Positions 26,470-34,118 of a stretch of DNA of 64,000 bases are shown here, piece by piece. The position numbers were made by a program, and so were the translations under genes. Positions within the stretch are counted from its first letter, which is position 1, and every line of letters begins with the position of its first letter. This DNA is from Janthinobacterium sp. TB1-E2 (lineage in GTDB: Bacteria > Pseudomonadota > Gammaproteobacteria > Burkholderiales > Burkholderiaceae_D). The notes beneath the pieces are model-generated. The model had not been told where the DNA came from and searched no databases. It saw only the letters and a list, made by a program, of their open reading frames with translations. The DNA is taken from NCBI RefSeq assembly GCF_036885605.1, contig NZ_CP142523.1:186001-250000 (forward strand), written 5' to 3'.

Positions 26470-27084
26470 TCAGAGTACCCGGGTGTAGGTCTGGCGCACC
26501 AGCACCCGGTCGCCGCAATCGAAATGCCACCATTCGCTGTTGATGCCAAAGAAGCCCGCCTGGAACATGGCGTCGCGCAACAATCGGCGATTGTCCACTT
26601 GCTGCTCCGTAATTTCTCCCCTTTCCCGCATCACCAGCTCCAGCGCTGGATGCGAGCGCTCACTCAGGTCATCAAAACCCGTGCCCATGTCCAGTTCCTG
26701 CCCATCCGGGCCGACGATGGTGATGTCGAGCGCCATGCCGAACGAGTGGATCGAGCCACGCGATGGCTCGGCGATGTAGCCGAGCAACTCCGTTCCCTGC
26801 AGCGCATCCCATAGTTGCTGCTGCACCCGTTGCGGACGCAGGGCGTCGAGTACCAATAAATGATGATCGGGCCGCCGCTCGGCCAGCCACGCCACGGCTT
26901 TCTCCAGCGCCACTGCCGCATCGCGGTGCAGCCAGGCGCAATCGATGGGGCTGTATAAGTCGCGGCCGACAAAATTGTCGGGCGTGGCATAGCGCAAATC
27001 GACGGCGATGCCGGCGATGCTGCTCAGATGACGAAATTGCAGATCGCTGCCGACCGCTTCCAATTGCAAACTTGCAACAGACAT
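26470..27084 (-). CDS. D-alanyl-D-alanine dipeptidase, VanX/DdpX type (peptidase M15D)
   Basis: 204 residues. The zinc ligands and catalytic residues of M15D are visible: SIHSFGMALD (SxHxxxxxxD), the catalytic E and second H in NSEWWHFD, and the VanX arginine region in VLDALRPQ. The enzyme hydrolyses D-Ala-D-Ala. In non-resistant Gram-negatives (DdpX) it lets the cell use D-Ala from murein. ATG 27084 is chosen: it has AGGAG upstream and shares one base with the LysR stop (TGATG). A longer in-frame reading into the LysR gene is an antisense-like extension with no family similarity. It is the last gene of the minus-strand salvage cluster. Confidence 0.92.
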   Translation of the reverse strand: MSVASLQLEAVGSDLQFRHLSSIAGIAVDLRYATPDNFVGRDLYSPIDCAWLHRDAAVALEKAVAWLAERRPDHHLLVLDALRPQRVQQQLWDALQGTELLGYIAEPSRGSIHSFGMALDITIVGPDGQELDMGTGFDDLSERSHPALELVMRERGEITEQQVDNRRLLRDAMFQAGFFGINSEWWHFDCGDRVLVRQTYTRVL

Positions 27085-27986
27085 CAGACTCCTCTTTCCA
27101 GGCAATTGCGCGCCGCCACGCCGATGCTGTCGGCCAGGCGCCGCGCGCCATGCGACAGCGGCGAATGGCTCGCCGTCAATAAATACAGTTGGATCGGTAT
27201 CGTGGGCGCCCAGGGACGGCGCTGCAGCCGCTCGGGCGAGCCGGACGCGGCCGTAAACGGATCGACCACGGCCATGCCGGCGCCCGCTTCCACCAGCGAA
27301 CGGGCGATTTGATAAGTTTGCACTACGGTGGAAAACACGGGGTGGATATCCTGCGCCTCGCAGGCGGCGATCACCAATTCGCCTAGCGGATCGTTGTCCG
27401 TATGGCCGATCAGCTCGCCGTTCAGGCCATGCGCCGTCAACGGGGTGCCGCAATCGGCCGCGCGCCAGGTGCCGGCCGGCGCGATCACCGTCATGACGCC
27501 CTGCGCGATCGGTTCGGCCACGATGCCCGGATGGCGCGGGTCTTGCAGCGACACGGCCAGGTCCGCTTCACCGAGGCGCAAGGTATTGACGATCTCTCCC
27601 GTGTGGTGGGTAGCCAGCTGGCAACGCGTGTGGGGAAAGTCGCGTCGCCATTCCGTCATGGCAAACGGCAAGACGCTGATGGCAATCGTCGGCGTGGAGA
27701 CCAGGCGGATGGTTTCCACCGCATGCCCCTTCAGGCTGGCCGCCAGGCGGCGGATGCCCAATAAATCGCGGTTGAGCTTTTCCGTCTCGACAAACAGGCG
27801 GTGCGCCTCGGGTTTCGGGTACAGCTTGCCCCGCACGCGCTCGAACAGCGGCATGCCCAGTTGCAACTCGCAATGCTGCAAGACCTTGGTCACGGCCGGC
27901 TGCGAGATATGCAGCACCTGGGCGGCGCCGCTGATGGTGCCAACTTGCATGATCGCGTGAAACACTTCGATATGACGCAGCCGCAT
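27084..27986 (-). CDS. LysR family transcriptional regulator
   Basis: 300 residues. The N-terminal helix-turn-helix (about 1-60) reads MRLRHIEVFHAIMQVGTISG then AAQVLHISQPAVTKVLQ. The C-terminal substrate domain spans about 90-290 (for example VETIRLVSTPTIAISVLP, SLVEAGAGMAVVDPF). It is translationally coupled to the VanX-like gene through TGATG, so it probably regulates D-Ala-D-Ala or murein peptide use. Unlike most LysR genes it is not divergent from its presumed target but upstream in the same orientation. Confidence 0.9.
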   Translation of the reverse strand: MRLRHIEVFHAIMQVGTISGAAQVLHISQPAVTKVLQHCELQLGMPLFERVRGKLYPKPEAHRLFVETEKLNRDLLGIRRLAASLKGHAVETIRLVSTPTIAISVLPFAMTEWRRDFPHTRCQLATHHTGEIVNTLRLGEADLAVSLQDPRHPGIVAEPIAQGVMTVIAPAGTWRAADCGTPLTAHGLNGELIGHTDNDPLGELVIAACEAQDIHPVFSTVVQTYQIARSLVEAGAGMAVVDPFTAASGSPERLQRRPWAPTIPIQLYLLTASHSPLSHGARRLADSIGVAARNCLERGV

Positions 27987-28069
27987 GAGCTATTCCTTTA
28001 CCTTGCCGTGGCCGCCTGGGCCGTCAACGTTCAGCATATAAGAAAAAGTCATGGGCTGGAACGGCTATG

Positions 28070-28870
28070 CTACTTTGCAACAACAGCCGGGGCCGGCGTC
28101 GTCAGCACTTCCAGCAGGGCCGCCGTTTCGCCATCGGGCGTGCCATCGAACAAGGTGTTGCGGTATTTCATCTGGAAGGCGATCAGCACATTGCGCGTCG
28201 CTTCGTCGAAGACGCCCGTGTTCGGCGTCGCATAGCCGTGCTGGGCCAGCTTTTTCTGGAACCAGACGGCGTCCGGTACTTGCTGCTCAAAAATGAGGCG
28301 CTGCGCGGCAACACGGTTCGCATCGGGCCAGACGATCAGGCCCGCATCGGCCAGCTGGCGCCATGGGAACAACGGACCCGGGTCCTGCTTGCGCTGCGGG
28401 GCGATCTCGTTATGGCCGAGGATATTTTCAGGCGCGATGTTGTAGCGGGCCTGGATATCTTTCAGCAGTGGAATCAGCTCATCGATCTGTGCCTGGGGAA
28501 ACGGATACCAGAGGCGGCCTTCCGGCGTGTCCTTGTAGCCAGGGTTGACGATCTCGATACCGATCGAGCTGACATTCAACTGTGTATAAGTCTTCCAGTT
28601 ACTCACACCCGCGTGATTGGCCTGGCGCGATTCGTCGACCAGCACGTAAAACTTCGGCTTGTCCGTGTCCGTCAGCAAATAATGGCTGCTGACCACTTGT
28701 TCCGTCAGGATCTTGATCGAACGGGGCAGGTCGCTGACCGTGTAATGGATGACGATGAATTTCACGCGCGGGCTCTGGCTGCGCGCGTTCAAGCTATGGT
28801 CGAGGTGCGGCGCGGGCGTGGTACAGGCGGAGAGCAGGGCCACCAGCAGGGCGAGGGCGATTTTTTTCAT
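28070..28870 (-). CDS. amiD: N-acetylmuramoyl-L-alanine amidase lipoprotein (AmiD/AmpD family, Amidase_2)
   Basis: 266 residues. A lipoprotein signal with lipobox LLSAC puts the mature Cys at residue 16. Amidase_2 motifs include KFIVIHYTVSD (first zinc His), NHAGVSNWK, IGIEIVN and ENILGHNEIAPQRKQDPGPL (second zinc His and the downstream Asp). A short C-terminal peptidoglycan-binding-like domain (VWFQKKLAQHGYATPNTGVF) follows. AmiD of E. coli is an outer-membrane lipoprotein that removes stem peptides from MurNAc or anhydro-MurNAc, creating denuded glycan. The gene overlaps the kinase gene by 4 bp (ATGA). Confidence 0.92.
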   Translation of the reverse strand: MKKIALALLVALLSACTTPAPHLDHSLNARSQSPRVKFIVIHYTVSDLPRSIKILTEQVVSSHYLLTDTDKPKFYVLVDESRQANHAGVSNWKTYTQLNVSSIGIEIVNPGYKDTPEGRLWYPFPQAQIDELIPLLKDIQARYNIAPENILGHNEIAPQRKQDPGPLFPWRQLADAGLIVWPDANRVAAQRLIFEQQVPDAVWFQKKLAQHGYATPNTGVFDEATRNVLIAFQMKYRNTLFDGTPDGETAALLEVLTTPAPAVVAK

Positions 28871-29817
28871 GAAAGATCCGTGTTCGGGTTAATAAAATGT
28901 TCAGTATTGGCCTGTGTATTGACCGCCGCCTTGACGGCTATCCTGGCCGCCGCGTCATGTGGACGGGCAACTTTCTGTTCCATCGTCAACGATACAGGCA
29001 AAGCGGCGCGCATGGCTGACGCGATGGCCGGGTGCAACTGCGCCGCGCGGCCGGCCAGCACCACGGGACGCGGACCATGGCGCGATACCAGTGCCATGGC
29101 CAGGCGCGCCAGTTCCTGTCCCGCGCGCTGCAAGATGTCCAGCGCCAACGGGTCGGCATCGGCACTGGCGGCCACGGCCAGCGCCAGCCGGCCGATGGCG
29201 CCCCGGTCCTGGCCATACATGAAGGCGCGCGACAATGACCAGTCGCTGCCGCCCAGTTGCGCAAACACGGCCTCGGCCATGGGAGACCTTTGCCAGCTGC
29301 CGGGTGCCTCGTCTTCTCGGCGCCAGATGTGGCGCAAAGCTTCGCGCGCGATCCAGTAACCGCCGCCGCCATCGTCGAGCAGCACGCCGCGCCCGCCCGC
29401 GCGGTGAAACACGCCCTCCGCATCGATCCAGGCCGCAATCGAGCCCGTGCCAGCGTAGACCAGATAGCCTTCGCCTGGTTCAAAACTGTCGCGATAGGCG
29501 ATATCGATATCGTTGCCCAAGCGGACGTCGACGGCGTCCAGCGCCAGCAACTCCGCCAGCATGTGCGCCAGCGTCACATCGTCGCCGCCAAAGCCCGTCA
29601 GGCCAGCCACCACGGCGCGCGGCTGGCCAATGGCCAGCACAGCCTGAGACAGTTTCGCAAACGTGGCGTGCACGGCTGCGCGGCCCGCTTCGCTGCTCAT
29701 TTGCAAGGCAGACAAGCCTTCCACGGCCCCGTCCGCCACGATGGCGCCATCCGCGCCGGCCAAAGCCCAGCGCGTTTGCGTGCCGCCCGCGTCGATGCCC
29801 AGCCCGAGTACGGCCAT
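28867..29817 (-). CDS. BadF/BadG-type ATPase, GlcNAc/MurNAc kinase (MurK-like)
   Basis: 316 residues from ATG 29817. It has the ASKHA fold motifs of the N-acetylglucosamine kinase group: phosphate 1 loop GLGIDAGGTQTRWAL, VAGLTGFGG, phosphate 2 loop YLVYAGTGSIAAWI, LLDDGGGGYWIAREAL, and adenosine loop VVLAGRAAQL. In Clostridium and Tannerella the related MurK phosphorylates MurNAc and GlcNAc at C6. Because murQ and an AmpG/MurT-like importer are in the same cluster, and no MurP phosphotransferase is present, this kinase is the likely source of MurNAc-6-phosphate (inference). The start is uncertain: an ATG at 29847 is also in frame and neither has a clear ribosome site. The 3' end overlaps the amidase gene by 4 bp. 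Confidence 0.82.
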   Translation of the reverse strand: MAVLGLGIDAGGTQTRWALAGADGAIVADGAVEGLSALQMSSEAGRAAVHATFAKLSQAVLAIGQPRAVVAGLTGFGGDDVTLAHMLAELLALDAVDVRLGNDIDIAYRDSFEPGEGYLVYAGTGSIAAWIDAEGVFHRAGGRGVLLDDGGGGYWIAREALRHIWRREDEAPGSWQRSPMAEAVFAQLGGSDWSLSRAFMYGQDRGAIGRLALAVAASADADPLALDILQRAGQELARLAMALVSRHGPRPVVLAGRAAQLHPAIASAMRAALPVSLTMEQKVARPHDAAARIAVKAAVNTQANTEHFINPNTDLS

Positions 29818-29874
29818 GTCAGTATTGATTGCAGGGAAGGAAATCATGGCATGAGTGTAAAGCCAAGCGGAGCT

Positions 29875-29938
29875 TGCAGGCATGAAAGCTTGCGCATGTT
29901 TCATGCCTGCAGGTTATGGATTGCCGGTAAACCGGCAA
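29875..29938. promoter_or_regulatory. Pair of hairpins between the DigH-like and kinase genes
   Basis: A 13-bp perfect inverted repeat (TGCAGGCATGAAA / TTTCATGCCTGCA, 29875-29911, 11-nt loop) and an 8-bp one (TTGCCGGT / ACCGGCAA, 29921-29938) stand in tandem just after the DigH-like stop codon. Neither has a T-run. They may act as an operator, an mRNA-stabilising structure or an attenuator inside the salvage operon; sequence alone does not decide. Confidence 0.6.
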
Positions 29939-29940
29939 AA

Positions 29941-31602
29941 TTACTTGGCGACGACCGTAAACGGTGCGCGCACGGTGACGCGGGGGCTTTCATTGCCGAG
30001 GCGGTCCACGGCGCTGACCACCACCGCATTGACTTTACCAATGGCATCGTCGACCAGGGTCAGTTCGCCTTGCACGCCCGTGACCACGGTAAAGCGCCAG
30101 TCTTCGCCGTAGCGGGCCCAGACCGCGTACTGCGCCACGGGTTTGCCCCCGCCCGCCGTCAATTTGACGTTCAGGCTGGTGGAATCGCGGCGCAAGGCCA
30201 GCACGGGCGTACCCGGTGCTTCCTTGCCCAGCCATGGCGTGGCGGGAATCAGGGCAGGGCTTTGATACACGCTCGCCTTGAGTTGCTCGCTAACACCCTT
30301 GCGGTTCTGCATCAGGGGCACCATGCTGAAATGCACTTGTCCATTCGCGCCGGGGCGCGTGCGCGTCACTTCGATTTGCTTGATGATCTCTTGCGGCGTG
30401 AAGGACTTGGCGGAATTGTCGATACGGCTCGTGTACAGGCCAGGCCAAACATGGCGGCCATACGGGTTTTGCGCCAGCCAATAGTCGAGCAGCACGCCAA
30501 ACGCTTGCGGCGCCTGCGCCACGGGCCAGTACAGCTGCGGCGACAGATAATCGAGCCAGCCCTTGGCCAGCCACAATTCCGCATCCGCATACAATTTATC
30601 GTACTGGCTGAAGCCGACGATGCCGGCAGGGCGGCGGTCCGGACGGCCGATGCCGAACGGGCTGATGCCAAAGCGCACCCAGCTCTTTTCGCGGTGGATG
30701 CCTGTATACAGAGCCTCGATCAGCTGGTTGACGTTCTGGCGGCGCCAGGAAGCGCGGTCCAGCTGGCCGCCGGCCAGCAGATATTGCTGCCAGGAAGGCT
30801 CATCGGGAAACGGCAGTTCACGCTTGGCGCCGCCATTGCCCGCGTCCAGCGCGGCTGTTTCGGCCCCCGCACCGGCGCCAGGCGCGTCGATCGGGTACGG
30901 GTAAAAGTAATCGTCGATGTGCACGCCATCGATATCGTAGCGGCGCACCACGTCGAGCACCACGTCCGTCGTGTGCTTGGAGGCGGCGGCGTCGCCCGGA
31001 TCCATCCACAGGTAGCGGCCGTATTGCTTGACGGATGCCGGGTTGGTGGAAGCGAAACTGTCGCGCGCCAGCGGCGACTTGGCCGTCGCGTGACGGGCCC
31101 GGTATGGATTGAACCAGGCATGCAATTCCAGGCCGCGCGCATGCGCCTGGGCCACCCAGAAGGCCAGCGGGTCATACAGGGGCAATGGCGGCTGGCCTTG
31201 CTTGCCGGTCAGGTATTCCGACCACGGCTCCAGCTGCGACGGGTAAATCGTGTCGGCGCTAGGGCGCACTTGCAGCACAATCGCGTTCAGATTCAGGGAC
31301 TTGGCACGGTCGAGAATGGCCAGCGCTTCCGCTTGCTGCTTGGCGACCGGTAAATTGCTGCGGCTGGGCCAGTCGATATTGGCCACCGTCGAGACCCAGG
31401 CGGCGCGGAATTCGCGCGGCGCCGGCGGCGGCACTTCACCCGTGATGTGCTGCACGGGCGGCACGGCCGGCAAACCCGCTTCGCCCGGCGTCGCTGCGGA
31501 GGGGATCCTGGTGCTGGTACAGCTGCTGAGCAATGTGGCGGTGGCCAGCGCGGCCAATACGCCGGCGCTGGCGCCCAGGCGTTTTTTAAAAGTAGACAAC
31601 AA
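29941..31602 (-). CDS. DigH-like glycoside hydrolase lipoprotein (DUF187 / GHL10 family)
   Basis: 553 residues. A lipoprotein signal with lipobox LLSSC (Cys about residue 28) is followed by the DUF187/GHL10 domain, about residues 60-410. Typical motifs are REFRAAWVSTVANIDWPS, LNLNAIVLQVRPSADTIYPS, GLELHAWFNPYRA and YDIDGVHIDDYFYPYP, where the D residues of HIDDY lie at the barrel active site. A fibronectin-like tail follows. E. coli DigH (YddW) of this family cuts peptidoglycan glycan strands that lack stem peptides. The start is a TTG at 31602, supported by AAGGA six bases upstream. Its neighbours (amidase that makes bare glycans, sugar importer, kinase, MurQ) fit that role. Confidence 0.87.
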   Translation of the reverse strand: MLSTFKKRLGASAGVLAALATATLLSSCTSTRIPSAATPGEAGLPAVPPVQHITGEVPPPAPREFRAAWVSTVANIDWPSRSNLPVAKQQAEALAILDRAKSLNLNAIVLQVRPSADTIYPSQLEPWSEYLTGKQGQPPLPLYDPLAFWVAQAHARGLELHAWFNPYRARHATAKSPLARDSFASTNPASVKQYGRYLWMDPGDAAASKHTTDVVLDVVRRYDIDGVHIDDYFYPYPIDAPGAGAGAETAALDAGNGGAKRELPFPDEPSWQQYLLAGGQLDRASWRRQNVNQLIEALYTGIHREKSWVRFGISPFGIGRPDRRPAGIVGFSQYDKLYADAELWLAKGWLDYLSPQLYWPVAQAPQAFGVLLDYWLAQNPYGRHVWPGLYTSRIDNSAKSFTPQEIIKQIEVTRTRPGANGQVHFSMVPLMQNRKGVSEQLKASVYQSPALIPATPWLGKEAPGTPVLALRRDSTSLNVKLTAGGGKPVAQYAVWARYGEDWRFTVVTGVQGELTLVDDAIGKVNAVVVSAVDRLGNESPRVTVRAPFTVVAK

Positions 31603-31693
31603 AACAATTCCTTGCAGTGGTGAAGCGCAGGTCTATCGGTGCGGGCATTTTACTGTGCGCCCGCCATCCATGCGGGCGCACGGTTCAAAAGAA

Positions 31694-33004
31694 TCAGGCC
31701 TCGGCCTTCTTGCCGAATTCGGGATCGATCTTGACCAGCGCGGCCATGATGAAAGCAGGAATGGTAGCGATGCAGACCCAGATAAAGAAGTGCTGGTAGC
31801 CAAGCATTTGCTGGATCCAGCCGCTGGCCATGCCCGGCAACATCATGCCCAGGGCCATGAAACCCGTGCAGATCGCGTAATGGGCCGTTTTATGCGCGCC
31901 ATCGGAGACCATGATCATGTACAACATATAGGATGCGAAACCGAAGCCATAGCCGAATTGCTCCAACGCAATACCACCAGCGATCACATAGATGCTGCTG
32001 GGCAAGGCGCTGGCCAGATAGACAAACACCAGGTCCGGCAGGTGGACGGACAACACCATGATCCACAGGCAGCGTTTCAAGCCGAAGCGGGAAATGATGA
32101 ATCCGCCCAGCAAGCCGCCCAGGGTCAGGGCGATCACGCCGATGGTGCCGTAGACGAGGCCCACCTGTTCCGTGCTGAGGCCCAGGCCGCCCTTGGCGAC
32201 AGGGTCGAGCAGGAAGGGCGCGGCCAGCTTGAGCAGTTGCGCTTCGCCGAGGCGGAACAGCAGCAAAAAGCCCAGGATGACGACAATGTCCTTTTTCTTG
32301 AAGAAGGAAGCAAAGGTGGCGATGAACTCCTGCAAGGGAGAAACACCGGCGCCCTGGATGCTGGGGCGGTCGTCCTTCGGTTTCGGCAAGACAAAATAGT
32401 GGTACAGGAAGAGGGCGATGAACAGGCCCGCCAAAATCGCAAACACGACGGACCAGGCCAGCTGCACATTGCCCGTCGCATGCGTCAAATAGCCGGCCAG
32501 ATACACGAGGCCGCCCTGGCCGGCGATCATCGCCAGGCGGTAAAACGTGCTGCGCACGCCGACAAAGGCCGCCTGCTGGTGCTCTTCCAGGCCCAGCATA
32601 TAAAAGCCATCAGCGGCGATGTCATGCGTGGCGGAACTGAAAGCCATCAGCCAGAAGATGGCCAGGCTGATCTGGAAGAAGTGCGGCAAGGAGGTCGTCA
32701 GGGCCACCAGCGCCAGCGCGGCGCCGATCACCAGCTGCAAGCCGACGATCCAGAAGCGCTTGGTGCGGTACATATCGATGAAGGGCGACCACAGCGGCTT
32801 GATGACCCACGGCAAGTACAACCAACTCGTATACAGCGCGATATCGGTATTACTGAAACCGTAGTTCTTGTACATGATCACGGACAAGGTCATGACCACT
32901 ACATAGGGAATGCCCTGGCCGAAATACAGGGAAGGGATCCACAGCCACGGCTTATTTGACGGCTTATTTGCGCGCGCTGCGGCGGTTTGTTTCACTAGCT
33001 CCAT
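31694..33004 (-). CDS. MFS transporter of the AmpG/MurT type
   Basis: 436 residues with about 12 membrane helices. The N-terminal SLYFGQGIPYVVVMTLSVIM and LPWVIKPLWSPFIDMYRTKR resemble the AmpG-type muropeptide permeases, in which a short loop after TM2 ends in W-P-D. The cytosolic central loop around YFVLPKPKDDRPS separates the two six-helix bundles. AmpG imports GlcNAc-anhydroMurNAc; the related MurT of Tannerella imports MurNAc and lies next to murK and murQ. Here it sits between murQ and the DigH-like gene, so an amino-sugar or disaccharide from murein is the likely cargo. Stop to next start: 91 bp. Confidence 0.82.
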   Translation of the reverse strand: MELVKQTAAARANKPSNKPWLWIPSLYFGQGIPYVVVMTLSVIMYKNYGFSNTDIALYTSWLYLPWVIKPLWSPFIDMYRTKRFWIVGLQLVIGAALALVALTTSLPHFFQISLAIFWLMAFSSATHDIAADGFYMLGLEEHQQAAFVGVRSTFYRLAMIAGQGGLVYLAGYLTHATGNVQLAWSVVFAILAGLFIALFLYHYFVLPKPKDDRPSIQGAGVSPLQEFIATFASFFKKKDIVVILGFLLLFRLGEAQLLKLAAPFLLDPVAKGGLGLSTEQVGLVYGTIGVIALTLGGLLGGFIISRFGLKRCLWIMVLSVHLPDLVFVYLASALPSSIYVIAGGIALEQFGYGFGFASYMLYMIMVSDGAHKTAHYAICTGFMALGMMLPGMASGWIQQMLGYQHFFIWVCIATIPAFIMAALVKIDPEFGKKAEA

Positions 33005-33049
33005 ACATCCTTCTTTGTCTCCCAGACAGAAGAATGCCGTGCCATCGGA

Positions 33050-33931
33050 TCACGCCGCCAGTGCCGCCCGCACACTGCCGTTCGCGCCGGCCAACAATGC
33101 CTGTGCCTGGTTTGTGTTGATTTTTTTGATCAAGGCAACAATCGCCACCTTGACGTGATAGTGGCATTGCTCCAGCACGGTTCTGGCCTGCACTTCGCTG
33201 GCGCCGGTGGCGTGCATGGTCAGACGCACCGCCCGCCAGATCAGTTTGGCGTTGGTCGGCTTCAAGTCTACCATCAAGTTTCCGTAAGTTTTATGCAAAC
33301 CGACCATCAGGGCGCTGGAAATCGTGTTCAAGGTGATTTTTTGCGCCGTACCCGCTTTCAGGCGCGTGCTGCCGGATATGACTTCCGTACCCGTGTCGAG
33401 CACGATGCCGCATTGCGCCTCGTGCGCCACGGGGGCATCCACATTGTTGGCGATGCCTATCGTCAAGGCGCCCGCCTGGCGCGCGGCCAGCAAGGCGCCC
33501 AGCACATACGGCGTGGCGCCGGAAGCGGCCAGCAAGATCACCACGTCGTTGACGTGCGGCTGCAGGGCCAGCAAGTCAGCCTCGCCTTGCTGCAAATCGT
33601 CTTCCGCGCCTTCCACAGCCGTAAACATGGCGCCCGCGCCGCCGGCCAGGATGGCGACGGCACGCTCGGGCGGCCAGGAAAACGTGGGATTGAGTTCAAC
33701 GCTGTCGAGCACGCCCAGGCGGCCGGACGTGCCCGCACCCACGTACAGCAGCCGTCCACCGGCCGCGATGCGGGGCAGGGCGGCCGTGATGGCGGCGGCG
33801 ATGTCGGGCGACGCCAGCCGTACGGCCTCGACGGCCCAGAACTGGTCATCGACCAGCGCCGCCACCAGTTGCTCCACCGGATAGAGGTCCAGATCCGGAT
33901 GCCGCCGGCTCGGGGTTTCAGTTTTCAACAT
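33050..33931 (-). CDS. murQ: N-acetylmuramic acid 6-phosphate etherase
   Basis: 293 residues from ATG 33931, where the protein begins MLKTETPSRRHPDLDLYP. This cytoplasmic SIS-domain enzyme cleaves the D-lactyl ether of MurNAc-6P, giving GlcNAc-6P. Diagnostic motifs are LLYVGAGTSGRLGVLDSVEL, containing the SIS phosphate-binding and catalytic residues, then AILAGGAGAMFTAVEGAED (with the acid-base Glu), VISGSTRLKAGTAQKITLNT, and VDLKPTNAKL. It is the first gene of the minus-strand salvage cluster. The 187-bp gap to the divergent AraC gene should hold its promoter and an operator. Confidence 0.95.
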   Translation of the reverse strand: MLKTETPSRRHPDLDLYPVEQLVAALVDDQFWAVEAVRLASPDIAAAITAALPRIAAGGRLLYVGAGTSGRLGVLDSVELNPTFSWPPERAVAILAGGAGAMFTAVEGAEDDLQQGEADLLALQPHVNDVVILLAASGATPYVLGALLAARQAGALTIGIANNVDAPVAHEAQCGIVLDTGTEVISGSTRLKAGTAQKITLNTISSALMVGLHKTYGNLMVDLKPTNAKLIWRAVRLTMHATGASEVQARTVLEQCHYHVKVAIVALIKKINTNQAQALLAGANGSVRAALAA

Positions 33932-34058
33932 GATTTTAGAACATGGTTGAAGGTGAAACCAGTTTAATACCAACGAGCAATATCAGCCATGAAAGGTTGG
34001 CGGGCGGGCATAACGGGAGTTTATGGCTGGTGCAGGAACGTGGGGGTACTACTTGTAC

Positions 34059-34087
34059 TTCGATACGGTTCCGTTTGTGTCTATACT
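34059..34087 (+). promoter_or_regulatory. Candidate promoter of the AraC-type gene
   Basis: TTCGAT, 17 bp, TATACT. The predicted transcript would start about 34095, which is why the ATG at 34119, not an earlier in-frame ATG at 34023, is preferred for the downstream gene. Confidence 0.5.
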
Positions 34088-34118
34088 TGGGTTCGACGCC
34101 AACATCAACGACATCCCC

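Noticed and set aside
27085..27453. N-terminal extension of the VanX-like frame into the LysR gene
   Set aside because: The extra residues are Arg/Ala-rich, overlap the LysR coding region, and a good ATG with AGGAG is at 27084.
29257..31353. Long open frame (about 698 codons) on the plus strand opposite the kinase and DigH-like genes
   Set aside because: It is antisense to two clear genes and reflects high GC; composition rich in R, H, Q and A without domain motifs.
33932..34118. DasR/NagR-type operator near murQ
   Set aside because: Sequences such as TTGGTATTAAACTGGTTT look suggestive but lack the TGGTCTANACCA-like symmetry, so no site is called.
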